A DNA stretch of 64,000 nucleotides from JAMXLO01 sp963812075 (GTDB lineage Bacteria; Pseudomonadota; Alphaproteobacteria; Acetobacterales; Acetobacteraceae). Below, in pieces: positions 1 through 8,659 of this stretch (position 1 is the stretch's first letter; each line of letters begins with the position of its first letter). The position numbers and the translations under genes were made by a program. The DNA lies in contig CAWETN010000010.1 in the NCBI GenBank assembly GCA_963812075.1, positions 682,001 through 746,000 on the forward strand. The letters run 5' to 3'. The notes beneath the pieces were generated by a model. It saw nothing but the letters and a program-made list of their open reading frames with translations. It had not been told where the DNA came from and did no database searches.

Positions 1-1
1 G

Positions 2-2743
2 CCGCAGCCAGTGCTGACGGCCTCCAAGGTGGATGTCGGGGACCGCGCGCCCGCGAGCCTTTCCTTTCACGTGGAGGCGCTGCGGCTGCGCGTCGCCTTG
101 ATGCCGCTGCTCGGCGGGCATGTGGATGCGCAGGAGCTGGTGTTGCGCGGTCCCGACCTTCGCATCCCGTGGGGAGATCCGGAGCAACTCCGCCACCGCC
201 CGCCGGCGTGGCTCGCCGGGTTTGCCGCGCGTATCGAGGACGGCCGGCTCACCATCGGCCAAGTGGCGCTCACGGGCGTCGATGCGACTCTGGCGACCTT
301 GGACACCGGGGCGCTGACCGCAGCGGGGACGGTGCGATTCAACGGCCTCGCCTGGCACTTCACATCCCGCCTCACCACGGCCGGGCCGGATGGCGCGGCC
401 GGGCTGAACCTGACGATAGACGGGCAGGAGAAGGCTGTCGGACTGGGCGCGAGCTTCACCGGACAACTGGCGCAGGACGGAACGCTGGCCGGCACGATCG
501 CCACGCGCGGACCTGATCTGGGGCTGCTGCTCCCGGCGCCGCCGGTGCCGTTCCGGGCCGAAGGGGGGCTGACCGTCAGCCACGGCGTTCTCGCTGCCCA
601 TGATCTCGCCATGGATGTCGGCGGCTCGCCGGCGCGTGGGGCCTTGACGCTGCGGATGGTGCCGGCACCACGGCTCGATATCGCGCTGGCTGCGAGCCGG
701 CTCGACCTCGACCAATGGCTGCCGGCGCTGGAGCGCGGCCGCACCACGATCGCCGGCACCGACGCGCCGATCGGCTTCGACGTCAGCGCCGAGGCGGCAC
801 CATTGGGTGGCGGAACGCTGGAGCGGGTGCGCGCCAGCTTCGAGCTGAACGATCGCCGCATCCTGCTGCGCGAGGCGCGTGCGCTGCTGCCGGGCAACGG
901 CTCGCTGCGGCTGAGCGGCCGCTTCGAGCGCGACGGTGCGCGCTTCGAGGGCGACGCGCTGCTCGACGCTCCGGTCCTGCGCACCACCCTGCGGTGGATC
1001 GACGGTGCGTTCGGGATGCTGCCTCGGGCCTGGCTCGCGCGGCTGCCGGACAGCGTCGCCCAACGTGCCGAACTGTCGGCGCACCTGGTTGTGGGTGGAG
1101 GCGAGGTGGCGCTGCACCGGCTGGCCGGAAGCCTCGACGATGTGCCGCTCTCCGGCGCGGTCGGCTATCGGCGAGGCGAACCCCCGGTGGTCACGGTCGA
1201 CCTGACGCTGGACCGCATGGCACTCGACCCGTTCCTGCCAGCCCACCCGGCCGATCTGGCAATGCTGGCGGGTTCCGCTTCGGGCCTGGACGCCGAAGTG
1301 CGGCTCAACGTCCGCCAGTCAAGGCTTGCCGGAACGCAGGTGGACTGGCTGACGGTGGATGCCGGTGTCGAGGCCGGCAACGTCCAGCTGCGCCGACTGG
1401 AGGGTACCGTGCTGGGCGCGCGCATCGCGGCCTCCGGCACGCTTGGGGACGGCGGGAGATTGAGCGCCGGCCGGCTCAGCGTCGCGACCGACGATGCGAC
1501 CCGGCTGGCGGATCTGCTGCCCGGCGCGTGGCGCGCCACCCCGGCGCTCTGGCACGGGCCGGCGAAGCTGGATGCCAGGTTCGCCGGATCGGCCGAGGTG
1601 CTGTCGGGCGAGATACAGCTGGCAATGACCGACGGGTTGCTTCAGGCGGCGCCCAATGTCGACCTGAAGTCCGGCAAATGGAGCACGACGGTCGCGCTGA
1701 GCCATCCCGGCGCGCGACGGCTGCTCGGTGCTGCCGGTCTGCTGGAGCGCGAGGGGCTGAATGGTGTGCCCGGATGGATTGGCGACGGTTCGCTTTCGCT
1801 GGTCGCGCGTCTCGCGGGCGGCCTTGGTCGGCTCACTGTGGAAAAATTCGACCTCACCGCGGCGGCGCTGCACGCGAAGGGGAACCTCGCCATCGATCTG
1901 CAGGCGGTTCGACCGCGCGTCGACGGCCGCATTGACGCCGACACGCTCACGCTGCCGCTGCCGAATGGCGGATCGGACGTGCCGCTGCCACTCGGCCTGC
2001 TGCATGGTTGGCAGGGCGACGTGCAGATTGCCGCCGGACAGATCAGAACAGGCACGGGGGTGACCCTTACCGATGCGGCCGCGCGGCTGGTCGTGGCCGA
2101 CGACCGCCTGCATCTCGATCACTTCACGGCGCGCCTCGGCGGCGGGAGTGTGGCAGGCGACGCAGTGTTCGATGCCTCGAAAGGTCCTCCGGCGCTTACG
2201 CTTGACGCAGGGGTGAGCAATGCTTCGATCACCGGCCGGCTCGATGACGCGCCGATCCGGCTCGAATCGGGGCGGGCGGATGCCAGCGTGCGGCTTGCGG
2301 CGACCGGGTACAGCCCATCGGCGCTGTTGGCGACATTGGACGGCCGCGCCACGCTGAAGGTGCAGGACGGACTGGTCGCCGGCTTCGATCTGTTCCGCTT
2401 GAAGCAGGCGGTGGAAAAGCCCGATCCGAAGTCGGCGCAGGCGGCGGTGGATGAGGCGCTGCGTTCGGGTGTGACCACGTTCGACCGCTTGGAGGTCAGC
2501 GCGACCATCACGCACGGCGACGTGGTGCTGGACGCGGGCAGCCTGAACGGCGCCGCCGGGGAGGCACAGGCCAGCGGCGGCCTGAGCCTGGCCAACCGCA
2601 TGCTCGATGTCCGGATCATGCTGCATCCGGGGATTCCGAGCCCACCGCAGGTCGCGCTCCATCTCGTCGGTCCGATCGATCGACCGAGCCGCACGACGGA
2701 GCTGGCGGAACTGGCGCGCTGGATGGCCGCACTGGTCCACTGA
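2..2743 (+). CDS. AsmA-like C-terminal domain protein (5' end outside window)
   Basis: Large envelope protein of the AsmA/YhdP type. Proteins of this group are thought to bridge inner and outer membrane and take part in lipid transport or outer-membrane assembly. The frame is open to the left window edge, so the N-terminus, where a membrane anchor would be expected, is missing. The roughly 910 visible residues are dominated by repetitive beta-rich stretches, alternating hydrophobic and Gly/Asp/Leu-rich segments. The last 200 residues look like the AsmA C-terminal region, with a segment around DGLVAGFDLFRLKQA followed by the usual low-complexity beta strands. Family membership is by general pattern; the exact substrate is unknown. 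It stands alone on this strand, 68 bp before a flavin reductase gene. Confidence 0.7.
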   Translation, partial: PQPVLTASKVDVGDRAPASLSFHVEALRLRVALMPLLGGHVDAQELVLRGPDLRIPWGDPEQLRHRPPAWLAGFAARIEDGRLTIGQVALTGVDATLATLDTGALTAAGTVRFNGLAWHFTSRLTTAGPDGAAGLNLTIDGQEKAVGLGASFTGQLAQDGTLAGTIATRGPDLGLLLPAPPVPFRAEGGLTVSHGVLAAHDLAMDVGGSPARGALTLRMVPAPRLDIALAASRLDLDQWLPALERGRTTIAGTDAPIGFDVSAEAAPLGGGTLERVRASFELNDRRILLREARALLPGNGSLRLSGRFERDGARFEGDALLDAPVLRTTLRWIDGAFGMLPRAWLARLPDSVAQRAELSAHLVVGGGEVALHRLAGSLDDVPLSGAVGYRRGEPPVVTVDLTLDRMALDPFLPAHPADLAMLAGSASGLDAEVRLNVRQSRLAGTQVDWLTVDAGVEAGNVQLRRLEGTVLGARIAASGTLGDGGRLSAGRLSVATDDATRLADLLPGAWRATPALWHGPAKLDARFAGSAEVLSGEIQLAMTDGLLQAAPNVDLKSGKWSTTVALSHPGARRLLGAAGLLEREGLNGVPGWIGDGSLSLVARLAGGLGRLTVEKFDLTAAALHAKGNLAIDLQAVRPRVDGRIDADTLTLPLPNGGSDVPLPLGLLHGWQGDVQIAAGQIRTGTGVTLTDAAARLVVADDRLHLDHFTARLGGGSVAGDAVFDASKGPPALTLDAGVSNASITGRLDDAPIRLESGRADASVRLAATGYSPSALLATLDGRATLKVQDGLVAGFDLFRLKQAVEKPDPKSAQAAVDEALRSGVTTFDRLEVSATITHGDVVLDAGSLNGAAGEAQASGGLSLANRMLDVRIMLHPGIPSPPQVALHLVGPIDRPSRTTELAELARWMAALVH

Positions 2744-2811
2744 GCCTTCGGCTGGACAGCCACCTTTGCGGCGCGTAACGCTCGCCGCACCGTCATGCGC
2801 AAGGGATCGCC

Positions 2812-3456
2812 ATGCTGTTCGAATTCGACAACACGCCGAACGAGAATATCTACAAGCTGCTGGTTTCCACCGTGGTGCCGAGGCCGATCGCCTGGGTCAC
2901 GACCCAGGACATCGACGGCTCGGTGAACGCCGCGCCGTTCTCGTTCTTCAATGCCGTCTCGGGCAATCCGCCGGTCGTGGCGATCGGCATCGGCGGGCGC
3001 GGTCCGGGCGACGTGAAGGACACCGGTGGCAACATCCGCCGCACCGGCGAGTTCGTGGTGAACCTGGTCAACAACGCGCTGGCCGAGCAGATGAACATCA
3101 CCGCGATCGACTTCGACAAGCAGGTGAACGAGCTGGCCGAGGCCGGACTGCACACGGCACCGTCGTCGCGGGTGAAGCCCCCGCGCATTGCCGAGAGTCC
3201 GGTGTCGTTCGAGTGCGAGCGGCTGGTGATCGTCGAGGTCGGCGTGGACCGCGCCGTGGTGCTGGGGAAGGTGGTGGCGATCCACGTGGCCGACGAGTAC
3301 GTGCTGGACAAGGACCGCTGCTACATCGACACGCCGAAGCTCGACCTGATCGGACGTATGCATGGCCGCGGCTGGTACGCCCGCACCACCGACCGGTTCG
3401 ACCTGCCCCGGATCGATGTCGCCGACTGGCCGCAGCGGGCCAACGCCGCGGAATAG
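2812..3456 (+). CDS. Flavin reductase family protein (FMN-binding split barrel)
   Basis: A 214-residue protein with the flavin reductase-like (DIM6/NTAB) fold, which binds FMN and usually passes reduced flavin to a partner oxygenase. The N-terminal motif STVVPRPIAWVTT, followed by NAAPFSFFNAVSGNPP, is the typical flavin-binding start of this family, and the length fits. The ATG at 2812 follows an AAGGG ribosome site. No monooxygenase partner lies next to it. The gene runs towards the convergent MoxR/VWA pair on the other strand. The partner and physiological substrate cannot be read from the sequence. Confidence 0.8.
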   Translation: MLFEFDNTPNENIYKLLVSTVVPRPIAWVTTQDIDGSVNAAPFSFFNAVSGNPPVVAIGIGGRGPGDVKDTGGNIRRTGEFVVNLVNNALAEQMNITAIDFDKQVNELAEAGLHTAPSSRVKPPRIAESPVSFECERLVIVEVGVDRAVVLGKVVAIHVADEYVLDKDRCYIDTPKLDLIGRMHGRGWYARTTDRFDLPRIDVADWPQRANAAE

Positions 3457-3535
3457 GGCGCCGGCGGAAAGCCGGCTGTCCCATCTTGGTGATGATGCGT
3501 GCTCCGGGTCCTGGGGATCCGGCGGGGAGCGCGGA

Positions 3536-4972
3536 TCAGGCCGCGTCCTTCAGCAGGTCGGTCACCACGCGTTCCAGATGGCGCAGCGTGTTGCACACGG
3601 TGACGACATTGCAGTACGGCGCGTAGCGGAACATATCGAAATCGCCGGTGCCCCAGGCGGAGCGGAACTCGGGGTTCAGCCAGATGATCCGCTTCGCTCG
3701 CTGCGACAGCCGCTGCATGATGTCGGTGCGCGGATCGGTGCGATTGCCGCGTGCGTCGCCCAGGATGATGATCGTGGTCTTGTTGGAAACGTTACGCTCC
3801 CAGCCGTCCTCGAAGTCCGCCAGCGAGTTCCCGTAGTTCGATGAGCCGAAGCCGATCGCCTGCATGATCCTGGCGATCGCCGCCTCGATCGGTTCGGCCT
3901 CGAGGATATCGCTCACCTCGATCAGGCTGCCGGCGAAGGCAAACGAGCGGATGTCCTTCAGCGCCTCGTTCAGCGCATAGAGGAACATCAGCAGGAACTG
4001 CGCCATCGCCGCGACCGAGCCGGACACGTCGCACAGCACCATCACGCGCGGCTTCTCGATGCGCTTCTGCCGCCACACGGTAACGAACGGCACGCCGCCC
4101 CACCCCATGTTCCGCCGCAGCGTGCGTCGCACGTCGAGCTGGCCGCGCCGGCGCCGGCGCCGAGGCTTGGCGTAGCGGGCAGCCAGGCGCTTGGCCATGG
4201 CGCGTACCAGCACGCGCATCCTGTCCAGATCGCGGCGTTCGAGGTTGGACAGACGGGCGGACTTCAGCAACTCCTCGCGGAACTTCTCGGTCTCGCCGCG
4301 GGCGAACAGCAGCAGGTTGCGCTCGACCAGGTCGCGCGCCTGGTCGCGCAGCGCCTCGATGCGGTTCTCCAGACGGTCGGCGATCGGCTGGTCACCGGCT
4401 TTGCGCAGCGCCTCGGTATCGCGCTCGACCTGGCGGAGGCCCATGCGGTCAAGGATGCGGCGGGCGTAGAGGTTCTTCTGGGTGAAGAAGCGGATGTTCT
4501 GTATGCCGGACTCGCGCGCCGCCGCCTCCATGGCCGCCGACAGCGCGGCGCGGTCGTCGTCCAGCAGCAGCTGGGAGAGCGAGCGCCCGCCGCCGCCGGT
4601 GCCTTCGCCGCCGAAGCCGGACTGGAAGGCGGGAGTTTGGATATCGGTGGCGGGCTCGTCCTCGAATGCCAGGCTGTCGCGGCGGAAATAGAGGTCGAAG
4701 CACTCATCGAACAGATGCTTCTCGTCGAGGCTCTTGGCGAGGACGAAGGAGAGGGTGTCCTTCAGGAGGGGACGATCCGCATAGCCGACCACCTGAACGG
4801 CGCGGGCGGCGTCGATGCCCTCCGCCGCCGAGACGCGCATGCCGGCGCTGCGGGCCGCCTGAAGGAACTGGCGGAGAGGTTCGCTGACGAGTTCCGGCAC
4901 CCTTCCTCCAGCCGCCGCCCGCGAGGGGAGGGGGAGGGCCGTACCGGGGAGGAGGTCTCGGCTCAGGCTCAT
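3536..4972 (-). CDS. VWA domain-containing CoxE-like protein
   Basis: A 478-residue protein with a C-terminal von Willebrand A domain of the CoxE type. The metal-binding MIDAS motif is visible as DVSGS near residue 316, preceded by an Arg/Lys-rich stretch (KPRRRRRRG). Such proteins pair with a MoxR AAA ATPase and act as a chaperone-like module that inserts cofactors or activates metalloenzymes, as CoxD/CoxE do for CO dehydrogenase. Here the ATG overlaps the stop of the MoxR gene by 4 bp (ATGA), so the two are translationally coupled. No CO dehydrogenase or methanol dehydrogenase genes are in the window, so the client is unknown. Confidence 0.85.
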   Translation of the reverse strand: MSLSRDLLPGTALPLPSRAAAGGRVPELVSEPLRQFLQAARSAGMRVSAAEGIDAARAVQVVGYADRPLLKDTLSFVLAKSLDEKHLFDECFDLYFRRDSLAFEDEPATDIQTPAFQSGFGGEGTGGGGRSLSQLLLDDDRAALSAAMEAAARESGIQNIRFFTQKNLYARRILDRMGLRQVERDTEALRKAGDQPIADRLENRIEALRDQARDLVERNLLLFARGETEKFREELLKSARLSNLERRDLDRMRVLVRAMAKRLAARYAKPRRRRRRGQLDVRRTLRRNMGWGGVPFVTVWRQKRIEKPRVMVLCDVSGSVAAMAQFLLMFLYALNEALKDIRSFAFAGSLIEVSDILEAEPIEAAIARIMQAIGFGSSNYGNSLADFEDGWERNVSNKTTIIILGDARGNRTDPRTDIMQRLSQRAKRIIWLNPEFRSAWGTGDFDMFRYAPYCNVVTVCNTLRHLERVVTDLLKDAA

Positions 4973-5946
4973 CCCGGCAGCCCCGCCTCCTGGCGCGCCT
5001 TCTGCGTCAGCGTGGCGATCTGTCGGTTCGCCACTTCGATGTCCGCCTCGAACTTCAGCAATACGTTCAGCGTGTCTCGCACCAGATCCGCGTCGAGCGC
5101 GGCCGCGTGCAGCAGCACGAGCACGCGCGCCCAGTCGATCGTCTCGCTGACCGATGGCACTTTCTTCAGATCCAGCGTGCGCAGCTGCTGCACGAACGCC
5201 ACCAGCTCGCGCCGCAGGCTCTTTTCGATCCCGGGCACGCGGCTCTCGATGATGCGCGCCTCCAGCTTCGCGTCGGGGAAGCCGATGTGCAGGTGCAGGC
5301 AGCGCCGCTTCAATGCATCGCCCAGGTCGCGCGTGCTGTTCGAGGTCAGCAGAACGATCGGTGCCACCAGCGCGTGCACCGTGCCGATCTCCGGGATCGT
5401 CACCTGGAAGTCCGACAGAATCTCCAGCAGAAATGCCTCGAACTCCTGGTCGGACTTATCGATCTCATCGATCAGCAGCACCGCGCCATCGGGCTGCTGC
5501 AAGGCCCGCAGCAACGGCCGCGGCTCGAGGAACTGCTGCGAGAAGAAGATGTCGCCGAACGCGTGCAGCTTGTTCAGCGCCGCCGGCAACGTGTCGACGG
5601 CACCCAGCACGTCGCCGATCTTGTCCTTCAGGATCTGGGTGTAGAGCAGCTGCTTGCCGTACTTCCACTCGTACAGCGCCTTCGCCTCATCCAGCCCCTC
5701 GTAGCACTGCATGCGGATCAACGTCAGGTCGAGGAACGCGGCCACCGACTTGGCGAGCTCGGTTTTGCCGACCCCCGCAGGGCCTTCCACCAGGATCGGC
5801 TTCTGCAGATGCTCGGCGAGATAGACGGCGGTGGCGATCTGCCGGCTCGGGATGTAGCCGACGGCGGCCAGCCCCTGCTCGACCGTCTCGATCGACTCCC
5901 ATTTGCGCGCGACCGCCCCGGCCGGCGCCACTCCTGCGTCTGGCAT
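4969..5946 (-). CDS. MoxR family AAA+ ATPase
   Basis: A 325-residue AAA+ ATPase of the MoxR class. Walker A is EGPAGVGKTELAKSV near residue 54 and Walker B is LLIDEIDKSDQEF near residue 118, with sensor and lid regions downstream. MoxR proteins work with a VWA partner to mature or remodel metalloenzymes in the cytoplasm. The partner is the next gene, overlapping by 4 bp. The ATG at 5946 is 17 bp downstream, in the direction of transcription, of a perfect 9-bp inverted repeat described separately. Target enzyme not identifiable here. Confidence 0.9.
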   Translation of the reverse strand: MPDAGVAPAGAVARKWESIETVEQGLAAVGYIPSRQIATAVYLAEHLQKPILVEGPAGVGKTELAKSVAAFLDLTLIRMQCYEGLDEAKALYEWKYGKQLLYTQILKDKIGDVLGAVDTLPAALNKLHAFGDIFFSQQFLEPRPLLRALQQPDGAVLLIDEIDKSDQEFEAFLLEILSDFQVTIPEIGTVHALVAPIVLLTSNSTRDLGDALKRRCLHLHIGFPDAKLEARIIESRVPGIEKSLRRELVAFVQQLRTLDLKKVPSVSETIDWARVLVLLHAAALDADLVRDTLNVLLKFEADIEVANRQIATLTQKARQEAGLPG

Positions 5947-5962
5947 GCACGTTCCAATCGAT

Positions 5963-5984
5963 GATGCTACCGATGGGTAGCATC
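5963..5984. repeat. Perfect 9-bp inverted repeat upstream of the MoxR gene
   Basis: GATGCTACC, a 4-base spacer, then GGTAGCATC. It lies 17 bp upstream of the MoxR start codon and about 50 bp after the mlaC stop on the same strand. No T-run follows, so it is not a typical intrinsic terminator. A regulator binding site or an RNA hairpin in the leader is possible. Confidence 0.5.
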
Positions 5985-6032
5985 CGGCGTGACGGTTGCC
6001 AAAGGGGAGGTTGGGCAGAGCGTGCAGGCCGC

Positions 6033-6650
6033 TTAGCCCGCCTGCGCCACCTGCTGCCGCATGGCGTTGATCAGTGCGTCGATGTTGTTGTTGTTGCGAC
6101 TGAGGTAGGAGGCATAGTCCTGGCGCTGCGTGAGACGCAATGAGGTCCCTTCGGCGACGACGTCGATGATTTTCGGATCGCTGGCTGGGTTGCTGATGAT
6201 CCAGTCGACGTTGGTCGGCGGATTGTTCGGTCGCTCCACAACCGTGGAGACGACGGTATTCTCATCGCGCTGCTGCGCCCGACCCATGGTGAAGCGAACC
6301 CCGCGATATTCGCCGAGCTTGGAGGTGATGTTGTTCACCAGCACCTGGTGGAACAACTGCGTGAAGCGCTGCTGCTGTTCGGCCGAGGCATTGCGCCAGA
6401 ATCTGCCGAGACAGAAGCGCGCAACCCCGTCAACGTCGACCGCCCCGTCGATGATGGCGGTGAGCTTCGCCCGCTTGTCACGATCGCTGTCCGGGCTGTT
6501 CACCACCGCCACGAGCCTGTCGCCGATGCCCTTGACGAAAGCGCTGGCGCGTCCGTCGGCCGTCTGACCAACGGCGGGACGATCGAGCCAACCGGCAAGC
6601 TGAGGCAGTGATGCCCCGGCAAGGATCAGGAGAGTGCGGCGCTTCGGCAT
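6033..6650 (-). CDS. mlaC: MlaC-like phospholipid-binding protein (periplasmic)
   Basis: Periplasmic carrier of the Mla system, which returns mislocalised phospholipids from the outer to the inner membrane. The 205-residue product begins MPKRRTLLILAGASLP, a signal peptide. The mature part shows family features: an NSPDSDRDKRAKLTAIID helix, then GRFWRNASAEQQQRF and the central FHQVLVNN. I chose the ATG at 6650, just after the mlaA stop, because upstream in-frame residues are mlaA antisense-frame sequence. It lies 16 bp after mlaA on the same strand, so the two form an operon. No mlaFED genes are nearby. Confidence 0.85.
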   Translation of the reverse strand: MPKRRTLLILAGASLPQLAGWLDRPAVGQTADGRASAFVKGIGDRLVAVVNSPDSDRDKRAKLTAIIDGAVDVDGVARFCLGRFWRNASAEQQQRFTQLFHQVLVNNITSKLGEYRGVRFTMGRAQQRDENTVVSTVVERPNNPPTNVDWIISNPASDPKIIDVVAEGTSLRLTQRQDYASYLSRNNNNIDALINAMRQQVAQAG

Positions 6651-6666
6651 AGCTGTCTCGCCTCGC

Positions 6667-7491
6667 TCATTGAACCGGCGACGGTGCCGGTGAATAGGTG
6701 ACTGTATCTGGGGTTCGGGATTCCGGGAACCAGATGGGAATGGTGGCCCGCTTGTCGTTCCGCGCGTCGTTGATTGCGGACTGCCTGTGCTGTCGGTAGA
6801 GGCTGCGGAAAGTCGCGTACGGATCCAGCGCAGTCTTCTTGACACTGTCGATGTCGTCGAGATGGCGTTCCCGCTGGTCCACCGCATTCATGCCGATCCG
6901 CGACCAGTCGAGGGCACGGACGGCGGCACCCTGACCCACCCAGGTGAATGGGTCCATAGCCGCGTTCACGCCCAGACCGACCGCATCGCGCGGATCGGAA
7001 GGCCCGAATATAGGCAGGAAGAGAAACGGCCCTTCCGGCAAACCCCAAAGCGCGAGGGTCATGCCGAAGTCGGCTTCGTGATCCGGGTAGCCCCAGCCCT
7101 TGGCGATGTCGAAGAACCCCAGCACACCTACCGTGGTGTTGATGAGGAATCGCATGGTGGTGTCCCCTGCCCGCCGGGGCTTCGCCTGGAGGATGTCGTT
7201 GCCCAGCTGGACCGGCGTCCCCAGATTGACCAACACGTTGTGAATGCCGCCACGGACGGGTGACGGAATCAGGTATCGATAGGCCTGGGCGGCCGGAGCG
7301 AAGATCACCGTATCGAGGCCGTTGTTGAAGGCGTAAAGGGCGCGGTTGGTCGGTTCCAGGGGGTCGTTGGCTTCGTTGAAATCGGCAACGGCGTCCGCAT
7401 CATCCGCCGGTGGCGGCGTGGCGCAACCGCACAGGCCGCCGGCCAGCAAGGCGGTGATCACCAGGAGGTGACGGCGTATGACTGCACGCAT
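6667..7491 (-). CDS. mlaA: MlaA/VacJ family outer-membrane lipoprotein
   Basis: Outer-membrane lipoprotein that extracts phospholipids from the outer leaflet and hands them to MlaC. The 274-residue product starts with a lipoprotein signal peptide ending in a lipobox around LAGGLCGC. The VacJ domain follows: NDPLEPTNRALYAFNNGLD, then RFLINTTVGVLGFFDIA and WGLPEGPFLFLPIFGPSDPRD. The start at 7491 places the signal peptide correctly. The gene is divergent from metF, with about 180 bp between the starts, and is followed at 16 bp by mlaC. Confidence 0.92.
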   Translation of the reverse strand: MRAVIRRHLLVITALLAGGLCGCATPPPADDADAVADFNEANDPLEPTNRALYAFNNGLDTVIFAPAAQAYRYLIPSPVRGGIHNVLVNLGTPVQLGNDILQAKPRRAGDTTMRFLINTTVGVLGFFDIAKGWGYPDHEADFGMTLALWGLPEGPFLFLPIFGPSDPRDAVGLGVNAAMDPFTWVGQGAAVRALDWSRIGMNAVDQRERHLDDIDSVKKTALDPYATFRSLYRQHRQSAINDARNDKRATIPIWFPESRTPDTVTYSPAPSPVQ

Positions 7492-7675
7492 CTGATTCCT
7501 CGGGCGAAGCCGTGGTCGGCCGAAAGGCACACATGGGGGTCCCTTCCGCCTACCGTCACAGCGGCGGTTGCGAGTTCCTAGACGCAGACTAGGCGGCTGC
7601 CGGTCATCGTGCAATGTCAACCTCGGGCCTGAGCGCTGCTCGCGCCGGTATGGGAAACATGGGAAAAGAGGCAAT

Positions 7676-8647
7676 ATGAAGGACTTGACCCAGGCAGGCT
7701 CGGCCGACCAGCCACAACCGACGCTTGAACGCTGGCTGACCGGCCCGCGGTTCGGGGCGCTGCCCGCACGCGGTGCCGCGCACCCTCCTCCGCTGCTGTC
7801 CTTCGAATTCTTTCCGCCGCGGACCGAGGCGCTCGAGCAGCAGCTCTGGACCTGCATCCGGCGGCTCGAGCCGCTTCGCCCCAGGTTCGTCTCGGTCACC
7901 TATGGCGCGGGCGGCAGCACCCGCCAGCGCACGCACACAACGGTCGAGCGCATCGTGCGCGAGACCGCATTGGTGCCCGCGGCGCATCTGACCTGCGTGG
8001 GATCCGCGCGCGAGGAAGTGGACGAGGTCGCGCGGCAGTACTGGCAGGCCGGGATACGCCACATCGTTGCGCTTCGGGGGGACCCGCCGCCCGGCGAGGC
8101 CTATCAGAGCCACCCCGACGGATACCCTTTCGCGGTGGACCTGGTGGCCGGCCTGCGGCGCGTCGCACCGTTCGAGATCTCGGTGGCGGCCTATCCCGAG
8201 GTGCATCCGCAGGCGACGTCCCGGATGCAGGACCTCGACAATCTGAAGCGCAAGCTGGACGCCGGTGCCAATCGGGCGATCACCAATTTCTTCTTCGATA
8301 CGTCGGTGTTCCTGCGCTTTCTCGATCTGTGCCTCGCCGCCGGCATCTCCGCGCCGATCGTGCCGGGCATCATGCCGGTGACCAATCTGGCCGGGCTGCA
8401 ACGGATGTCGGCGCTTTCGGGTGGCAGCATCCCGGACTGGCTTGGGCACATGTTCGCCGGGCTCGACGATGATCCCGAGACGCGCCGGATGGTCGCGGCG
8501 GTGGTCGCGGCCGAGCAGGTGCGGCTGCTGCAGGCGAACGGGATCGACGAATTCCACTTCTATACGCTCAACCGGCCGGAACTGACCTACGCGATCGCCC
8601 ATATCCTGGGTGTTCGGTCGCGGGAATCCGGAGAAACCATGCGATAA
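7676..8647 (+). CDS. metF: Methylenetetrahydrofolate reductase
   Basis: Reduces 5,10-methylenetetrahydrofolate to 5-methyltetrahydrofolate with an FAD cofactor, supplying the methyl group for methionine synthesis. The 323-residue product has the family landmarks: LLSFEFFPPRTEALE with the catalytic Glu, SVTYGAGGSTR, ALRGDPPPG, AAYPEVHPQA, NRAITNFFFD and IVPGIMPVTN. The ATG at 7676 follows GGGAAAAGAGG; upstream in-frame codons are non-conserved. It is 12 bp upstream of a UvrD-family helicase gene, so cotranscription is likely although the functions differ. No SAM riboswitch is apparent in the 180-bp leader. Confidence 0.93.
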   Translation: MKDLTQAGSADQPQPTLERWLTGPRFGALPARGAAHPPPLLSFEFFPPRTEALEQQLWTCIRRLEPLRPRFVSVTYGAGGSTRQRTHTTVERIVRETALVPAAHLTCVGSAREEVDEVARQYWQAGIRHIVALRGDPPPGEAYQSHPDGYPFAVDLVAGLRRVAPFEISVAAYPEVHPQATSRMQDLDNLKRKLDAGANRAITNFFFDTSVFLRFLDLCLAAGISAPIVPGIMPVTNLAGLQRMSALSGGSIPDWLGHMFAGLDDDPETRRMVAAVVAAEQVRLLQANGIDEFHFYTLNRPELTYAIAHILGVRSRESGETMR

Positions 8648-8659
8648 GCGTGGTCCGCC

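Noticed and set aside
7492..7675. SAM-type riboswitch in front of metF
   Set aside because: No matching stem-loop or pseudoknot pattern could be built from the leader.
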